A stretch of DNA of 64,000 nt from DASVCS01 sp036381495 (GCA_036381495.1 DASVCS010000015.1:1-64000), one strand, 5' to 3'. Shown: positions 1-10,028, counted from the first letter of the stretch. Translations and numbers: made by a program. Notes: a model not told the origin generated them from the letters alone.

Positions 1-118
1 GCATGCCCACGCCGGTCGTGCCATGACTCAGTTGGAACAGCTATCCAGCGGCCGGCGGACGCCGACGGGTGTGCCTCGGATGCGGCTTCGCGATCAGTGG
101 AACAGAAAGTGAAAAATG

Positions 119-160
119 ATGCGTACTTCTACGCATAACGCCACGAAGGTGGGTTGTCAA
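119..160 (-). promoter_or_regulatory. Leftward promoter with overlapping palindromic operator
   Basis: On the minus strand TTGACA (160-155) is followed after 17 bp by TATGCG (137-132), a near-consensus sigma-70 pair. A perfect dyad of 7+4+7 bases (ATGCGTA, CTTC, TACGCAT) covers 119-136 and overlaps the -10 box, as expected for a repressor site. The promoter points out of the left edge, so the gene it drives is not in the window. An ATG on the minus strand at 24 is one possible start, but it has no clear ribosome binding site. Confidence 0.5.
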
Positions 161-224
161 TACATTCGATGGAGGGTTGCAGGGCCACATGGAGGAGGGA
201 CACCCGGCCAGGGTGCCCCGCCCC

Positions 225-1514
225 TCACTCGATGTGCGCGTTGAGCAGCGGCAGCCAGCGCAGGCCTGCGCGATTGTTCCCCGCGTAGTTGAGGAGCCCG
301 ATCTGCACGCCGTGCAGTTCGCGGGCGTAGTTGAAGATGCCGATGCTGAGGCCGTGCTGGGTGCCGCGCACCTGGTTGTAGCCGGCGATGGCGACGCCGG
401 TCAGGTCGTCGGCGCGGACCCAGGTCGGGCTCACGGCGATGCCGGTGACCTCGGGGCTCTTGATGCGGTAGCCGGCGACGGCGATACCGCGCACCGCGGC
501 CCGACTCTCGACCGCGCCGAGGCTCAGCGCGAGACCGCGGATCGGCTCGTCGGTGCCGACGACGGCGAGACCGCCGACCGCGATGCCGGTGATCCCCTCT
601 TCGCCGACGACGCCGAGTCCCGCCACCGAGAGGCCGCGGAGTTCGCCCTGGGCGACCGCGCCGAGTCCGGCCACCGAGATCCAGCGGAGATCCCCCTGCG
701 CGACGACGCCGGCGCCGCCGAAGTTGAACCCCAGCATGTCTCCCTCGGCGACCGTCCCCAACCCGGCGATGTTGATGCCGAGCATGTCTCCGTTGGCGAC
801 CGTGGCGAGTCCCGCCAGATTGAGGCCGGCCATGCCCCGCTGCGCGACGGTGCCGAGCCCCGCCACATTGAGCCCGTACATTCCGCCCTGCGACACCGTG
901 GCGAGGCCGGCGATGTTGAGGCCGACCATGCTCCCCTGCGCGACGGTGGCGATACCGGACAGGTTGATCCCCCGCATCTCGTCCTCGGCCACCACCGCGA
1001 CGCCGGACAGGTTGACGCCGTGCATGGCGCCGTCGGAAACGGTCGCGAGTCCGCCGATGTTCAGCCCCGTCAGCTTGCCTTCGGCGACGAGGGCGACGCC
1101 CGCCACGCTGATCCCGCTGGCCGCGCCACCCGAGACGACCGCGAGGCCGCCGGCCTTGAGGCCGCGCGCGCGCTCCTCGGTGACGACGGCGCCGAGTCCG
1201 AGCGCGATGCCGTTGATCTCGCGGGCGACCGGGGCCGCCAGGCCGATGGCGGCGCCGTTGATCACCGCGCGCGGATTCTCACGCGGTTTCCAGAGAGTGA
1301 GATTGATGCCGTTGACCCGCTCGAGCCCGTGGTCCACGAGGTTGATTCGCAGCCCGTTCCAGCGCGCCGAGTTGCCGAGACTGAGGCCGACGCCGCGGAT
1401 CCCCAGGTCGAGGCTCGAGTGGTCCGCCGAATCGGGGACAGGCCGGGTCTCCTGCGCCGGAGCCGGAGCCGCCAGCGAGATGGTGAGGGCAAGCGCTGCC
1501 GTGAGTTTTCGCAT
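225..1514 (-). CDS. LA_2272-type surface repeat protein
   Basis: A 429-residue secreted protein. The N-terminus is a signal peptide (about residues 1-21, ending APAPAQ). After a linker comes a long array of about a dozen 16-residue repeats of the form GLNIAGLATVSQGGM, in which N/S, G and V recur at fixed positions. The tail (GIFNYARELHGVQIGLLNYA) is typical of the LA_2272 surface-repeat family, known from Leptospira and Gemmatimonadota; the function of that family is not established. The periodicity suggests a regular beta fold on the cell surface or in the outer membrane (inference). The ATG at 1514 was chosen because it places the signal peptide at the N-terminus; the frame is open further upstream. 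It is the last gene of a minus-strand run. Confidence 0.8.
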   Translation of the reverse strand: MRKLTAALALTISLAAPAPAQETRPVPDSADHSSLDLGIRGVGLSLGNSARWNGLRINLVDHGLERVNGINLTLWKPRENPRAVINGAAIGLAAPVAREINGIALGLGAVVTEERARGLKAGGLAVVSGGAASGISVAGVALVAEGKLTGLNIGGLATVSDGAMHGVNLSGVAVVAEDEMRGINLSGIATVAQGSMVGLNIAGLATVSQGGMYGLNVAGLGTVAQRGMAGLNLAGLATVANGDMLGINIAGLGTVAEGDMLGFNFGGAGVVAQGDLRWISVAGLGAVAQGELRGLSVAGLGVVGEEGITGIAVGGLAVVGTDEPIRGLALSLGAVESRAAVRGIAVAGYRIKSPEVTGIAVSPTWVRADDLTGVAIAGYNQVRGTQHGLSIGIFNYARELHGVQIGLLNYAGNNRAGLRWLPLLNAHIE

Positions 1515-1663
1515 GGCTCGTGGGATTCGGGTGGACGGGCGCCGCAATCGCCGCGACGGATCGGTACCGCGGAGTCGTACGACCGCACGCGCGCGCCGGT
1601 TTCGGCGCACACCGCGAGATCCGGTGCGGAGAATGCGGTCTGCGGCGCCCGAGACGGCGCCCC

Positions 1664-3415
1664 TCAGTACCCTACCGCGGCTCCGTCCGCGTCCCGGGGG
1701 TCGGGCGCGCCGAGTCGCTCGCCCGTGGCGGGGTCGATCATGATGCAGTGGGCGCTGCCCTGTCGGCCGCCCATACGGACCGTGTGTCCCATCCCTTCGA
1801 GCGCCGCCACGACGTCCGGGGCCACGCCGTCCGCCTCGATCGAGATCCGGTCCGGGAGCCACTGGTGGTGGATGCGGGGCGCGTTCACGGCTTCCTGGAT
1901 GTTCATGTGGAAGTCGATGACGTTCAGGACCACCTGGAGCACCGTGTTGATGATCGTGCGCCCGCCCGGGCTGCCGACCACGGCGACCAGCTCACCGTCC
2001 TTCGCCAGGATCGTCGGGCTCATGCTCGAGAGCATGCGCTGCTCGGGGCGGGCCAGGTTCGGCCCGGTCCCGATCCGGCCGTCCGTCGTGGTCATCCCGG
2101 GCGCGGCGTTGAAGTCGCCCATCTCGTTGTTGAGCAGGAACCCGGCGCCGGGCACGACGATCTTCGAGCCATAGCCCTGTTCGAGCGTGTAGGTGACGGC
2201 GACGGCCATGCCGTTCGCGTCGACCACCGAGTAGTGCGTGGTCTGGCGACTCTCGTGGGCGAGGGCGACGTCCTCGGGCGCCGACGGCGTCGCCCGCTTC
2301 GGATCGATGGTGGCGCGCAGCTCCGCGGCGTACGGCTTGCTCGTCAGATGCTCGATGGGGACCTCGGCGAAGTCGGTGTCGGCCAGGTAGCGTGCGCGGT
2401 CCCGGTACGCGCGGCGCATGGCCTCCGCCAGGTGGTGAATGTAGACCGGCGAGTTGTGTCCCATCGCGGAGAGGTCGTAGCCCTCGAGGATGTTGAGCAT
2501 TTCGACGATGGCGATGCCGCCGCTGCTCGGTGGCGGCATGCCGATGACATCGTAGCCGCGGTAGGTGCCGCGGATCGGCGTGCGCTCCTTCGCCTGGTAG
2601 CGCGCGAGGTCCTCCTCGGTGATGAGCCCGCCGCCACGCTCCATCTCGGCCGCGATCAGGTGCGCGGTCTCGCCGCGGTAGAAGCCGTCGCGGCCGTGGT
2701 CGCGGATCCGCTCGAGCGTCCGGGCGAGGTCCGGCTGGCGGAAGATCTCGCCGGCATCGTACGGCTCGCCGTCCTTCGAGAACTTGGCCACGCTCGCCGG
2801 ATACGGCGCCATGCGCGGGAGCACGGCCGCCATCGAACGGGCAAGGGCGGGCGTGATGGCGAAGCCGTCGGCCGCGAGGTCCACGGCGGGTTGCACGAGG
2901 TCCGCCCACGCGGCGTTGCCGTACCGCTCGTGCGCCAGCGCGAAACCGGCGACGGTCCCGGGCACGCCGACGGCGAGGTGACTCGCGTGATGGCGCTCGT
3001 ACGAATACTCGCCCGCCTCGTCCAGGAACATCTCGGGATGCGCGGCGAGCGGCGCCTTCTCGCGGAAGTCGAAGGCCGTGGCGCGGCCATCGGGGAAGCG
3101 GATCACCATGAACCCGCCGCCGCCGATGTTGCCGGCCGTCGGGTGCGTCACCGCGAGCGCGAAGCCGGTCGCGATCGCGGCGTCCACCGCGTTGCCGCCG
3201 CGCTTCAGGACCTCGATCCCGGCCCGGCTCGCCAGCGGGTTGGCGGAGACGACCATGCCGTGGGCGGCGCGGACCGGACGGGCGGCGGCGGGCTCCGGGG
3301 TCGCGGCCGGGCGCCCGACCGGTCCGGAGCAGGCGGCCGCGAGGAGCGCGGAGACGAACAGTACCGCCGCGGAAGCGCGTTGCTGCGACGTGGAACGGAT
3401 CAGGTTGCTGGGCAT
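1664..3415 (-). CDS. ggt: Gamma-glutamyltransferase (lipoprotein form)
   Basis: A 583-residue Ntn-hydrolase that cleaves gamma-glutamyl bonds such as those of glutathione and transfers or hydrolyses the glutamyl group. The start region has a lipobox (SALLAAAC), so the protein is probably a periplasmic lipoprotein. Family landmarks visible are AAHGMVVSANPLAS, KRGGNAVDAAIATGFAL, GGGGFMV, and the autoprocessing site SRQTTHYSVVD whose Thr becomes the catalytic N-terminus of the small subunit; GYGSKIVVPG and LNNEMGDF follow. Length is normal for the family. The ATG at 3415 was chosen because the lipoprotein signal starts there. It lies 149 bp upstream of the repeat protein and 153 bp downstream of the RND gene. 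A second, more divergent family member lies at 18.6 kb. Confidence 0.92.
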   Translation of the reverse strand: MPSNLIRSTSQQRASAAVLFVSALLAAACSGPVGRPAATPEPAAARPVRAAHGMVVSANPLASRAGIEVLKRGGNAVDAAIATGFALAVTHPTAGNIGGGGFMVIRFPDGRATAFDFREKAPLAAHPEMFLDEAGEYSYERHHASHLAVGVPGTVAGFALAHERYGNAAWADLVQPAVDLAADGFAITPALARSMAAVLPRMAPYPASVAKFSKDGEPYDAGEIFRQPDLARTLERIRDHGRDGFYRGETAHLIAAEMERGGGLITEEDLARYQAKERTPIRGTYRGYDVIGMPPPSSGGIAIVEMLNILEGYDLSAMGHNSPVYIHHLAEAMRRAYRDRARYLADTDFAEVPIEHLTSKPYAAELRATIDPKRATPSAPEDVALAHESRQTTHYSVVDANGMAVAVTYTLEQGYGSKIVVPGAGFLLNNEMGDFNAAPGMTTTDGRIGTGPNLARPEQRMLSSMSPTILAKDGELVAVVGSPGGRTIINTVLQVVLNVIDFHMNIQEAVNAPRIHHQWLPDRISIEADGVAPDVVAALEGMGHTVRMGGRQGSAHCIMIDPATGERLGAPDPRDADGAAVGY

Positions 3416-3568
3416 CTTCCGTTGAGGGAGCGAATGACGTACGGGAGCCGAAATGCGCTCCCGGGGATAGCGTACTCTAGCGGGATGCCCGCGATTTGGA
3501 CAGGGCACGCGACTCGCCCGACACCGCGAGGGCGCCGGGCGAGTCGGTGCGCCGTGGGGCGGTCGGGC

Positions 3569-6500
3569 TCAGTCGCCCCACTCCATACCCCAGGCCGGCT
3601 CGGGGGCGATGCCCGCCTTTTCCTTCCTCCGCCGCCGCTTGCTGCGCTCCTCGCGGGCGCGGGGCTCGCGCACGGGTGCGCGGACGCGGCGGCGGATCCA
3701 GCCGCCGATGTCGTCGAAGTAGGTGTAGGCCACCGGCACGACGACGAGCGTCAGCAGCGTCGACGTGATGAGGCCGCCGATCACGGCGCGCGCCATCGGC
3801 GCGCGGAACCCGCCGCCCTCGCCCATGCCGAGCGCGACGGGGAGCATGCCGAAGATCATGGCGAAGGTGGTCATCAGGATCGGCCGCAACCGGACGCGGC
3901 CCGCCTCGATCAGCGCCGTGCGGCGATCCGCCCCGAGTTCGCGGCGGCGCTCGTTGGCGTTGTCGACGAGGAGGATCGCGTTCTTCGTCACGAGTCCCAT
4001 GAGCATGATCACGCCGATCATCGACATCATGTTCAGCGTGTCGTTCGTGAGCAGCAATGCGAGGAGCACGCCGACGAGCGAGAGCGGCAGCGAGACCATG
4101 ATCGCGAACGGCTGGGTCACGGACTCGAACTGCGAGGCGAGGATCAGGAAGATCAGGATGATCGCCAGCAGGATCGATTCGAGGACGTACCCCATGGTCT
4201 CCGCGAGCTCTTCGGTCTCCCCGCCGAGCCGCACCGAGTAGCCGGGCGGCAGGTCCATCTCCGCGAGACCCGCGGCGATGGCGGCGGATGCCTCGGAAAT
4301 CGAGAGCTCGGGAGCGGTGCTCGCACCGACGGTCGCTACGCGCTGGAGGTCCTGCCGGTCGATCTGCGCCGGAGCCGCGCCGCGCTCGATGCGCGCGATC
4401 TGACCGAGCGGCACGGTCACGGCGGCACCGGTCGCATCACGCATCGGCGTGGCGATCGGGAGCGTGGCGAGGTCCTCGACGGAGGTCCGCTCCGCCTCCG
4501 CGAGCTGGACCACGACGTCGCGCTCCTCGCCCGTCGGATCCTCCCACGTCGTGGCCTCCTCGCCCGCGAGCAGGGGGCGCACGGACGCCGCGATCTGGCC
4601 GATGTCGAGTCCCAGCTCGTTGGCCAGGTCCCGGTTCACTTCGATCCGGTACTCCGGCCGGGGCGCGCCCAGCGACGTCTCGATGTCCACGATCCCGGGG
4701 ATCTTGCCCATCATCGCGGCGATCTCTTCCGAGAGGCGCTGGAGCTCGCTCACCTCCGGCCCGCGCAGGTTGACCTGAAGCGGACGCTGCGGCCCCCCCA
4801 TGCCGCTGGCGTCCAGCACGCCGATCTCGACACCGAACAGGTTGCTGAGCCGCTGGCGCGCCACGACCATCAGCTCGTCCTGCGAGAGCGTCCGCTCCGC
4901 CGGCGGCACCAGCCGCACGTACGTGTTCCCCGCGGTGACGGTCCCCGTCGCGCCGGCGCCGATCGTGGTGTAGGTGTAGTCGACGCCATCGAGCGCACGC
5001 AATGCGGCCTCGATCGCCTCCGCCTTGGACCGAGTGTAGTCCAGCGACGAGCCTTCCGGCGTTTCGAACGTCACGCTGAACTCCGAGTTGTCCGAGTCCG
5101 GCATGAACCCGCCGCCGATGAGCGGGAAGAGCATGAATGCGGCGACGAACGACGCGGCCGCCAGCCCGAGCGTCGTCTTGCGGTGCGCGAGCGCCCAGCC
5201 GATCACGCCGCGGTAGCGGTCGGCCTGCCGGTCAAACCACGTGTTGAAGGCGCCGATCCCGCGCGTGAGGATGTTGCCGCTCGTGCCCTTGTGCGGGTCC
5301 ACGCCCCAATGCGCGGAGAGCATCGGGGTGAGCGTGAACGAAACGAAGAGGGAGACGAGCACCGCCCACGCCACGGTGAGGCCGAACTGGAAGAAGAAGC
5401 GGCCGACAATGCCGCCCATGAACGCGACCGGGACGAAGACGGCCACGATCGAGAAGGTGGTGGCCATGACGGCGAGGAAGATCTCGCGTGTACCGACCCG
5501 CGCCGCCGTGAAGTGGTCCTGTCCCATCTCGCGATGGCGCACGATGTTCTCGATCACCACGATGGCATCATCGACCAGGATCCCGATCGAGAGCGAGAGC
5601 GCCATCAGGGTGAGCAGGTTCAGCGTGAAGCCGAGCGCGTTCATCAGGACGAACGACGAGATCACGGAGACCGGCAGCGCGAGCGAGGTGATGGCCGTCG
5701 CCTTCCAGTCGTTCAGGAAGAGCATGACGACCACGACCGTGAGCAGCGCGCCCAGGAGCAACTCGTGGATCACGTCTTCCACCGAGTGGCGGATGTCGAC
5801 CGAGTTGTCCCGGACGACCTGGAGCTCCACACCATCAGGGAGCTCCGCGGCCAGCTCGTCGATCGCCTCGTTGACGCCGTCGGCCACCGCGACCGTGTTG
5901 GCGCCGGAGACCTTGAGGATGTCGAGCGAGACGGCGCGCTGGCCGTTGACGAGCGCGATCGAGCGCTCCTCTTCCGTGGCGTCGACCACGCGGCCGACCT
6001 GGCCGAGCCGGATCGGTTCGCCGCCACGATTGGCGATGATGACGTCGGCGAACTGCGCCGGATCGGTGATGCGGCCGGTGACGCGCACCAGATCCTCGTG
6101 ACTGCCTCGCTCGACCCGCCCCGCCGGGACCTCCATGTTCTGGCGCTGGAGCGCGGCCATGACCTGGGAGGTCGAGACGCCCAGCGCGCGCATCTGCTGC
6201 GGGTCGAGGAAGATGCGGATCTCGCGGAGCAGGCCGCCCGCGAGCTGGACGTTGCCGACGCCCGAGACGGCCTCGAGCCGCCGCCGCACCGTTTCATCGG
6301 CGAGCGTGGTCAATTCCGCGATCGACAGCTCGTCCGAGGCGAGCGCGAGCGAGAGGATCGGCTGCGCCGCCGGGTCGAACTTCTGCACGACGGGCGCCTC
6401 GATGTCGAGCGGGAGTTCGCGCCGGATGGCGTCGATCTTCGCCCGGATGTCCTGCGCCGCCTGATCGCCATCGCGTTCGAGCTCGAACTCGACAATGATC

Positions 6501-6838
6501 TGGGACATGCCTTCGAGCGACACCGACGTGATCCGGTCCACGCCCTCGACCGGATTGAAGGCCTCCTCGAGCGGCCGCGTGACCTCGCGCTCGATGGTCT
6601 CCGGACTCGCACCCGGGTAGACCGTCTGCACGACGACCACCGGGATGTCCACCTCCGGGAACTGATCGATCGGCAGCCGGCGGAAGCTGAAGAGGCCGAG
6701 CACGATCAGGCCGAGCATCACCATCGCGGTGAAGATGGGGCGGCGGATCGCAATGCCGCTCAGTCCGCCACCGCTGCTCGCGCCGCCGTCGCCGCCGCCG
6801 GCCTCATCCGGCGGCCGGGATTGCATTTCTTCCGTCAT
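3569..6838 (-). CDS. RND efflux transporter, AcrB/HAE1 type
   Basis: A 1089-residue inner-membrane proton-driven pump of the AcrB/MexB class. Visible features are the first transmembrane helix (IRRPIFTAMVMLGLIVLGLFSF), the periplasmic motif GASPETIEREVTRPLEEA, the central membrane block with GILVDDAIVVIENIVRH (the Asp pair of the proton relay), and a second half with LMGLVTKNAILLVDNANERR. The end is charged (about 40 residues rich in Arg). Its ATG overlaps the stop of the membrane-fusion gene by 4 bp (ATGA), so the two are translationally coupled. Together with tolC it makes a tripartite drug or metabolite efflux system. The substrate cannot be told from sequence. Confidence 0.95.
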   Translation of the reverse strand: MTEEMQSRPPDEAGGGDGGASSGGGLSGIAIRRPIFTAMVMLGLIVLGLFSFRRLPIDQFPEVDIPVVVVQTVYPGASPETIEREVTRPLEEAFNPVEGVDRITSVSLEGMSQIIVEFELERDGDQAAQDIRAKIDAIRRELPLDIEAPVVQKFDPAAQPILSLALASDELSIAELTTLADETVRRRLEAVSGVGNVQLAGGLLREIRIFLDPQQMRALGVSTSQVMAALQRQNMEVPAGRVERGSHEDLVRVTGRITDPAQFADVIIANRGGEPIRLGQVGRVVDATEEERSIALVNGQRAVSLDILKVSGANTVAVADGVNEAIDELAAELPDGVELQVVRDNSVDIRHSVEDVIHELLLGALLTVVVVMLFLNDWKATAITSLALPVSVISSFVLMNALGFTLNLLTLMALSLSIGILVDDAIVVIENIVRHREMGQDHFTAARVGTREIFLAVMATTFSIVAVFVPVAFMGGIVGRFFFQFGLTVAWAVLVSLFVSFTLTPMLSAHWGVDPHKGTSGNILTRGIGAFNTWFDRQADRYRGVIGWALAHRKTTLGLAAASFVAAFMLFPLIGGGFMPDSDNSEFSVTFETPEGSSLDYTRSKAEAIEAALRALDGVDYTYTTIGAGATGTVTAGNTYVRLVPPAERTLSQDELMVVARQRLSNLFGVEIGVLDASGMGGPQRPLQVNLRGPEVSELQRLSEEIAAMMGKIPGIVDIETSLGAPRPEYRIEVNRDLANELGLDIGQIAASVRPLLAGEEATTWEDPTGEERDVVVQLAEAERTSVEDLATLPIATPMRDATGAAVTVPLGQIARIERGAAPAQIDRQDLQRVATVGASTAPELSISEASAAIAAGLAEMDLPPGYSVRLGGETEELAETMGYVLESILLAIILIFLILASQFESVTQPFAIMVSLPLSLVGVLLALLLTNDTLNMMSMIGVIMLMGLVTKNAILLVDNANERRRELGADRRTALIEAGRVRLRPILMTTFAMIFGMLPVALGMGEGGGFRAPMARAVIGGLITSTLLTLVVVPVAYTYFDDIGGWIRRRVRAPVREPRAREERSKRRRRKEKAGIAPEPAWGMEWGD

Positions 6839-8025
6839 TGTTCCCCCGTCGCGGATGTGGAGGCCTTCTCGGCCGTAACGGAAACGCCCTCGACGTTTTC
6901 GGTGGCAATGCGGACGCGTGCGCCGTCGGTCAGCGCTCCGGGCGAGACCACCACGCGCTCGCCGCCGGCGAGGCCTTCGGTGACCTGGACCACGCCGCGG
7001 CGCTCGTCGCGCGCGCCCGTCCGGACGGGGCGCCGTGTGGCGGTCCCGTCCGCGACCACCCAGACGTACGGCTCGTCGCCCTGCGGCGAGCGTACCGCCG
7101 GGATCGGCACGACCACTGCCTCTTGTTCGGCGCCCGTCAGGACCCGGCCGGTGGCGAAGAGTCCGCCCACGAGCCCGTTCGCCTCGTTCTCCAGGCGCAG
7201 GTAGACGCCGACCTGCCGCGTGGCCGGATCCGCGGTCGGCTCGATGCGGGCCACCTCGCCGCGGAAGACCCGGCCGGCGTACGCATCCAACGTGAACTCG
7301 ACGGGCATCCCGACGCGAACCCGCGCCGCCTGGTCGACCGGGATCTGACCCGCCAGCTCGAGGGTGTCGGTGTTCACCACGGTGAACAGTGCATCCCCGG
7401 GGCTCACGGCCTCGCCCTCGCTGACCATGCGCCGGCTGACCTCACCGGTGATCGGCGCTTCGATGGTGGTGCGCTGCGCGGACTCGATCGCGCTTGCGGC
7501 CTGCGCCTGCGCTGCCGCGAGCTGCGCCTGCGCCGCCTCGAACGCCGCCTCCGCGCTCTTGAAGTCGATGTCCGACATCGCCCCAGCTTCGTGGAGCTTG
7601 CGCGCCGATTCGAGCTGCTGCTGCGCCAGGACGCGGTTGGCCTCGGCCGCCGCAACCGCGGCGCGCGCGCCCGCGGCCTGGCTGCGGATCCCCTCCGCCT
7701 CGATCGTGGCCATCACCTGGCCGCGCCGGACCGCACTGCCGCGGTCAACCCGGAGCTGGCCGATCAGCCCCGGCACCTGCGCGCGAACCTCGACCACGCG
7801 GTACGGGTTCAACGATCCGGTCAGGACCACGCTCCCGCGAATCGTGGACCGTTCCGCGACCGCCACATCGCGGGGCGAGAGCACGACCGCCGTGGTCTCC
7901 GCACCCGCCTCGATCGCCGCGGCTTCCGCGGGCGCCTTGCCCGCGCCGCACCCTGCGGCCGCGATCACGAGCGCGGCGGCCGCGATTGTATACGTACCTC
8001 GGTTCCTGCCGTCGTACCGACTCAT
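6835..8025 (-). CDS. RND efflux periplasmic adaptor (membrane fusion protein)
   Basis: A 396-residue HlyD/AcrA-family adaptor that bridges the RND pump and the TolC channel. The N-terminus has a lipoprotein signal (ALVIAAAGCGAG). Next come the split biotinyl-lipoyl domain (VPGLIGQLRVDRGSAVRRGQ and PITGEVSRRMVSEGEAVSPG), a coiled coil rich in Ala and Glu between them (about residues 110-180), and a beta-barrel/membrane-proximal region (LEGGERVV-like end). The ATG at 8025 was chosen because it starts the lipoprotein signal; the frame stays open upstream to 8202 without a better start. The stop overlaps the RND start, and tolC lies 73 bp upstream. Confidence 0.93.
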   Translation of the reverse strand: MSRYDGRNRGTYTIAAAALVIAAAGCGAGKAPAEAAAIEAGAETTAVVLSPRDVAVAERSTIRGSVVLTGSLNPYRVVEVRAQVPGLIGQLRVDRGSAVRRGQVMATIEAEGIRSQAAGARAAVAAAEANRVLAQQQLESARKLHEAGAMSDIDFKSAEAAFEAAQAQLAAAQAQAASAIESAQRTTIEAPITGEVSRRMVSEGEAVSPGDALFTVVNTDTLELAGQIPVDQAARVRVGMPVEFTLDAYAGRVFRGEVARIEPTADPATRQVGVYLRLENEANGLVGGLFATGRVLTGAEQEAVVVPIPAVRSPQGDEPYVWVVADGTATRRPVRTGARDERRGVVQVTEGLAGGERVVVSPGALTDGARVRIATENVEGVSVTAEKASTSATGEQ

Positions 8026-8098
8026 CGAAGACTCTCTATCGTTGGGTTCAACCCTTTCGGCCCGCGCCGACCCCCTCCCGAGGGGCCGAGCGCGGTGC

Positions 8099-9607
8099 TC
8101 AGTGTTCACCGGAATCCTGCCCGGACCGCACCCGCCGATTCGCGACGGCCGAGCCGCCACGAGCCCGCTGGACAGACGCGTCGGCGATATAGTAATCGGC
8201 AATCGCCTGAGCCAGGTTCGTCCGGGCCTGGAGCAGCGCCAGGCGCGACTCGGACACTTCGAGCTGCGTCGCCACGCCCTGCTCGTACCGCAGCACGGTC
8301 AGGTCGTAGACGCGCTCGGCGACGTCGGCCGTGCGCTCGCGCGCGGCGATCGCGGACAGTGCGCGCTCGCGCTCGGCCCGTGCCCGCTCGTAGTCGAGCT
8401 GGACCGATTCCTTGAGTTGCTCCACCTGGAGCCGGGCCTGGTCCAGTTCGGCACGCGCTCTGCTGACCTCCGCGGCCCGACGGAACCCCTGGAAAAGCGG
8501 GATGTCCACCCCGATCGAGACCGTCCAGTCCGTGCGCCACTCACCACCGAAGTCGAACGTCGACGCCGGGTAGAGCTGGCGGCCGTACGCCGTGCTCAAC
8601 GACACGCTCGGCAGGAACGCGCCCTTCGCGATCCTCACCTGCTGCTCCCGGATCGCCACCTGTCGCTCGGCCGCCTCGACCGCCGGCCGCTCCTCGACGA
8701 CTTCCACCGCCGACGGCGCCGACACCGTCCGCGTCGCGGCCGGCGGCGGCTCGAGCGGCGTGGTCAACTCGACCGTCCGCGTCAGCGGGATGTCCAACAG
8801 CCGCTTCAGATTCAGCATGGCGAGGTCCGCGGCGTTCCGCGCCTCGACGAGCTGCGGCCGGAGATTGTCCCGCGAGACCTCGGCACGCATGACTTCGAGT
8901 TCCGAGGCACGGCCGGCTTCGAGACGCAGCCGCTCCTGCGAGAGGAACCGCTCCGCCTGCTCGAGCGCCTCCTCCGCGATGGTCTCCGTTTCCCGCGCCA
9001 GCAAGGCCTGGTAATACGCGGTCCGAACCTGCTGCTCGACCTCCGCACGCGCCTCGGCCAGACTCAGCCGCGCCGACTCCGTGAAATGATCCGCCGCCTC
9101 GAGCGCCGCACCGACCCGGCCACCCGAATACAGGAGCTGCGACGCCGTGATCGATGCATTGTACGCGTTCTCCTGGCCGAACGGCAGATCGCTGAACAGG
9201 CCGCCGAGCGCGCCGAACGCAGCGTTCGGCACCTTCTCCTCGAGATACGTCACCCGGTCCTCCAACGGCAGCGACGGATCCGGATCGAAACGCAGAGAGT
9301 CCGGCAACGTGAACCCATCGCCCGTATCGAACTGCGAGGCCAGCGTCCGCGTGTATCCGAGGCTCAGGTTGATCTGTGGCAGGGCATCGGCGCGCGCCGC
9401 CGTGACCTGCGCCTCCGCCACCTCGACGCTCGCGCGCGCCATCTTTACTTCCTGACTCTCCTCGAGCGCATGATGTATCGCCTCATCGAGACTGATCCGC
9501 ACGACAGCGGTGTCCGCTCCAGCCGCGGCCGGCGGTTCCTGCGCCCGGACCGCGCCGGGCATCCCGATCAAAGCCACCAGCGCCGTCGCCGACGCAATTC
9601 CCTTCAT
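8099..9607 (-). CDS. TolC-family outer-membrane efflux channel
   Basis: A 502-residue outer-membrane factor with a signal peptide (GMPGAVRAQ). Two long coiled-coil halves are visible: SLDEAIHHALEESQEVKMARASVEVAEAQV... in the first and ERQVAIREQQVRIAKGAFLPSVSLSTAYG... in the second, each ending in the typical strand motifs (LPQINLSLGYTR, LPSVSLSTAYGR). The ATG at 9607 is preceded by GAGGAG at 5 bases, better than the ATG 15 bases upstream. It is the first gene of the tolC-adaptor-pump operon. The TetR gene lies 421 bp upstream in the same direction and is the likely regulator. Confidence 0.93.
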   Translation of the reverse strand: MKGIASATALVALIGMPGAVRAQEPPAAAGADTAVVRISLDEAIHHALEESQEVKMARASVEVAEAQVTAARADALPQINLSLGYTRTLASQFDTGDGFTLPDSLRFDPDPSLPLEDRVTYLEEKVPNAAFGALGGLFSDLPFGQENAYNASITASQLLYSGGRVGAALEAADHFTESARLSLAEARAEVEQQVRTAYYQALLARETETIAEEALEQAERFLSQERLRLEAGRASELEVMRAEVSRDNLRPQLVEARNAADLAMLNLKRLLDIPLTRTVELTTPLEPPPAATRTVSAPSAVEVVEERPAVEAAERQVAIREQQVRIAKGAFLPSVSLSTAYGRQLYPASTFDFGGEWRTDWTVSIGVDIPLFQGFRRAAEVSRARAELDQARLQVEQLKESVQLDYERARAERERALSAIAARERTADVAERVYDLTVLRYEQGVATQLEVSESRLALLQARTNLAQAIADYYIADASVQRARGGSAVANRRVRSGQDSGEH

Positions 9608-9883
9608 CGTTCTCCTCACCATCTATCCTGTTCGGCCGGCGCCGCCCCGACACCCCTCTCGATGAACGGCGCCGGGATCCACGCCCGCCAATCCGTAGGG
9701 CACGGCCCTCGCCGCGGCCATGCCGTCTTCAAAGAACGCGCGGAGCGCCCCGAGCCTGTCACGGGCCTCCCGCGACACGGCGAGACGCCCACAGCGGCTC
9801 GGGTGGGATCACACCGCTACCGCCGCGCGCCCGGAGCCCGTCCGACGGCCTCTGGACGGACGGCCATCGCGTCGTCAGGCTCT

Positions 9884-9911
9884 CCTGGACCGCCGCCTCC
9901 GGCGGTCCAGG
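9884..9911. terminator. Strong hairpin between tetR and tolC
   Basis: A perfect 12-bp stem (CCTGGACCGCCG and its complement) with a CCTC loop. It lies in the 421-bp gap 9608-10028 between the end of tetR and the start of tolC. There is no clear T-run on either side, so it may be a hairpin pause or RNA-stability element and not a textbook terminator. Nothing else was recognised in that gap. Confidence 0.4.
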
Positions 9912-10028
9912 TCACTTCGCCCCGCCGGCGCCGCCGGCGCTTCCACGCCTCGGCGCCGGCGGGGCCGCTCGTATCCATACCGGCCATTGCCCACGTCATC
10001 GAACACTGCTTCGCCGCGGCATCACCGC

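Noticed and set aside
1520..7204. Very long open frame on the plus strand antisense to the GGT, RND and adaptor genes
   Set aside because: Rich in Asp, His and Arg with no domains. It is the expected antisense shadow of GC-rich genes, and the minus-strand proteins are clear families.
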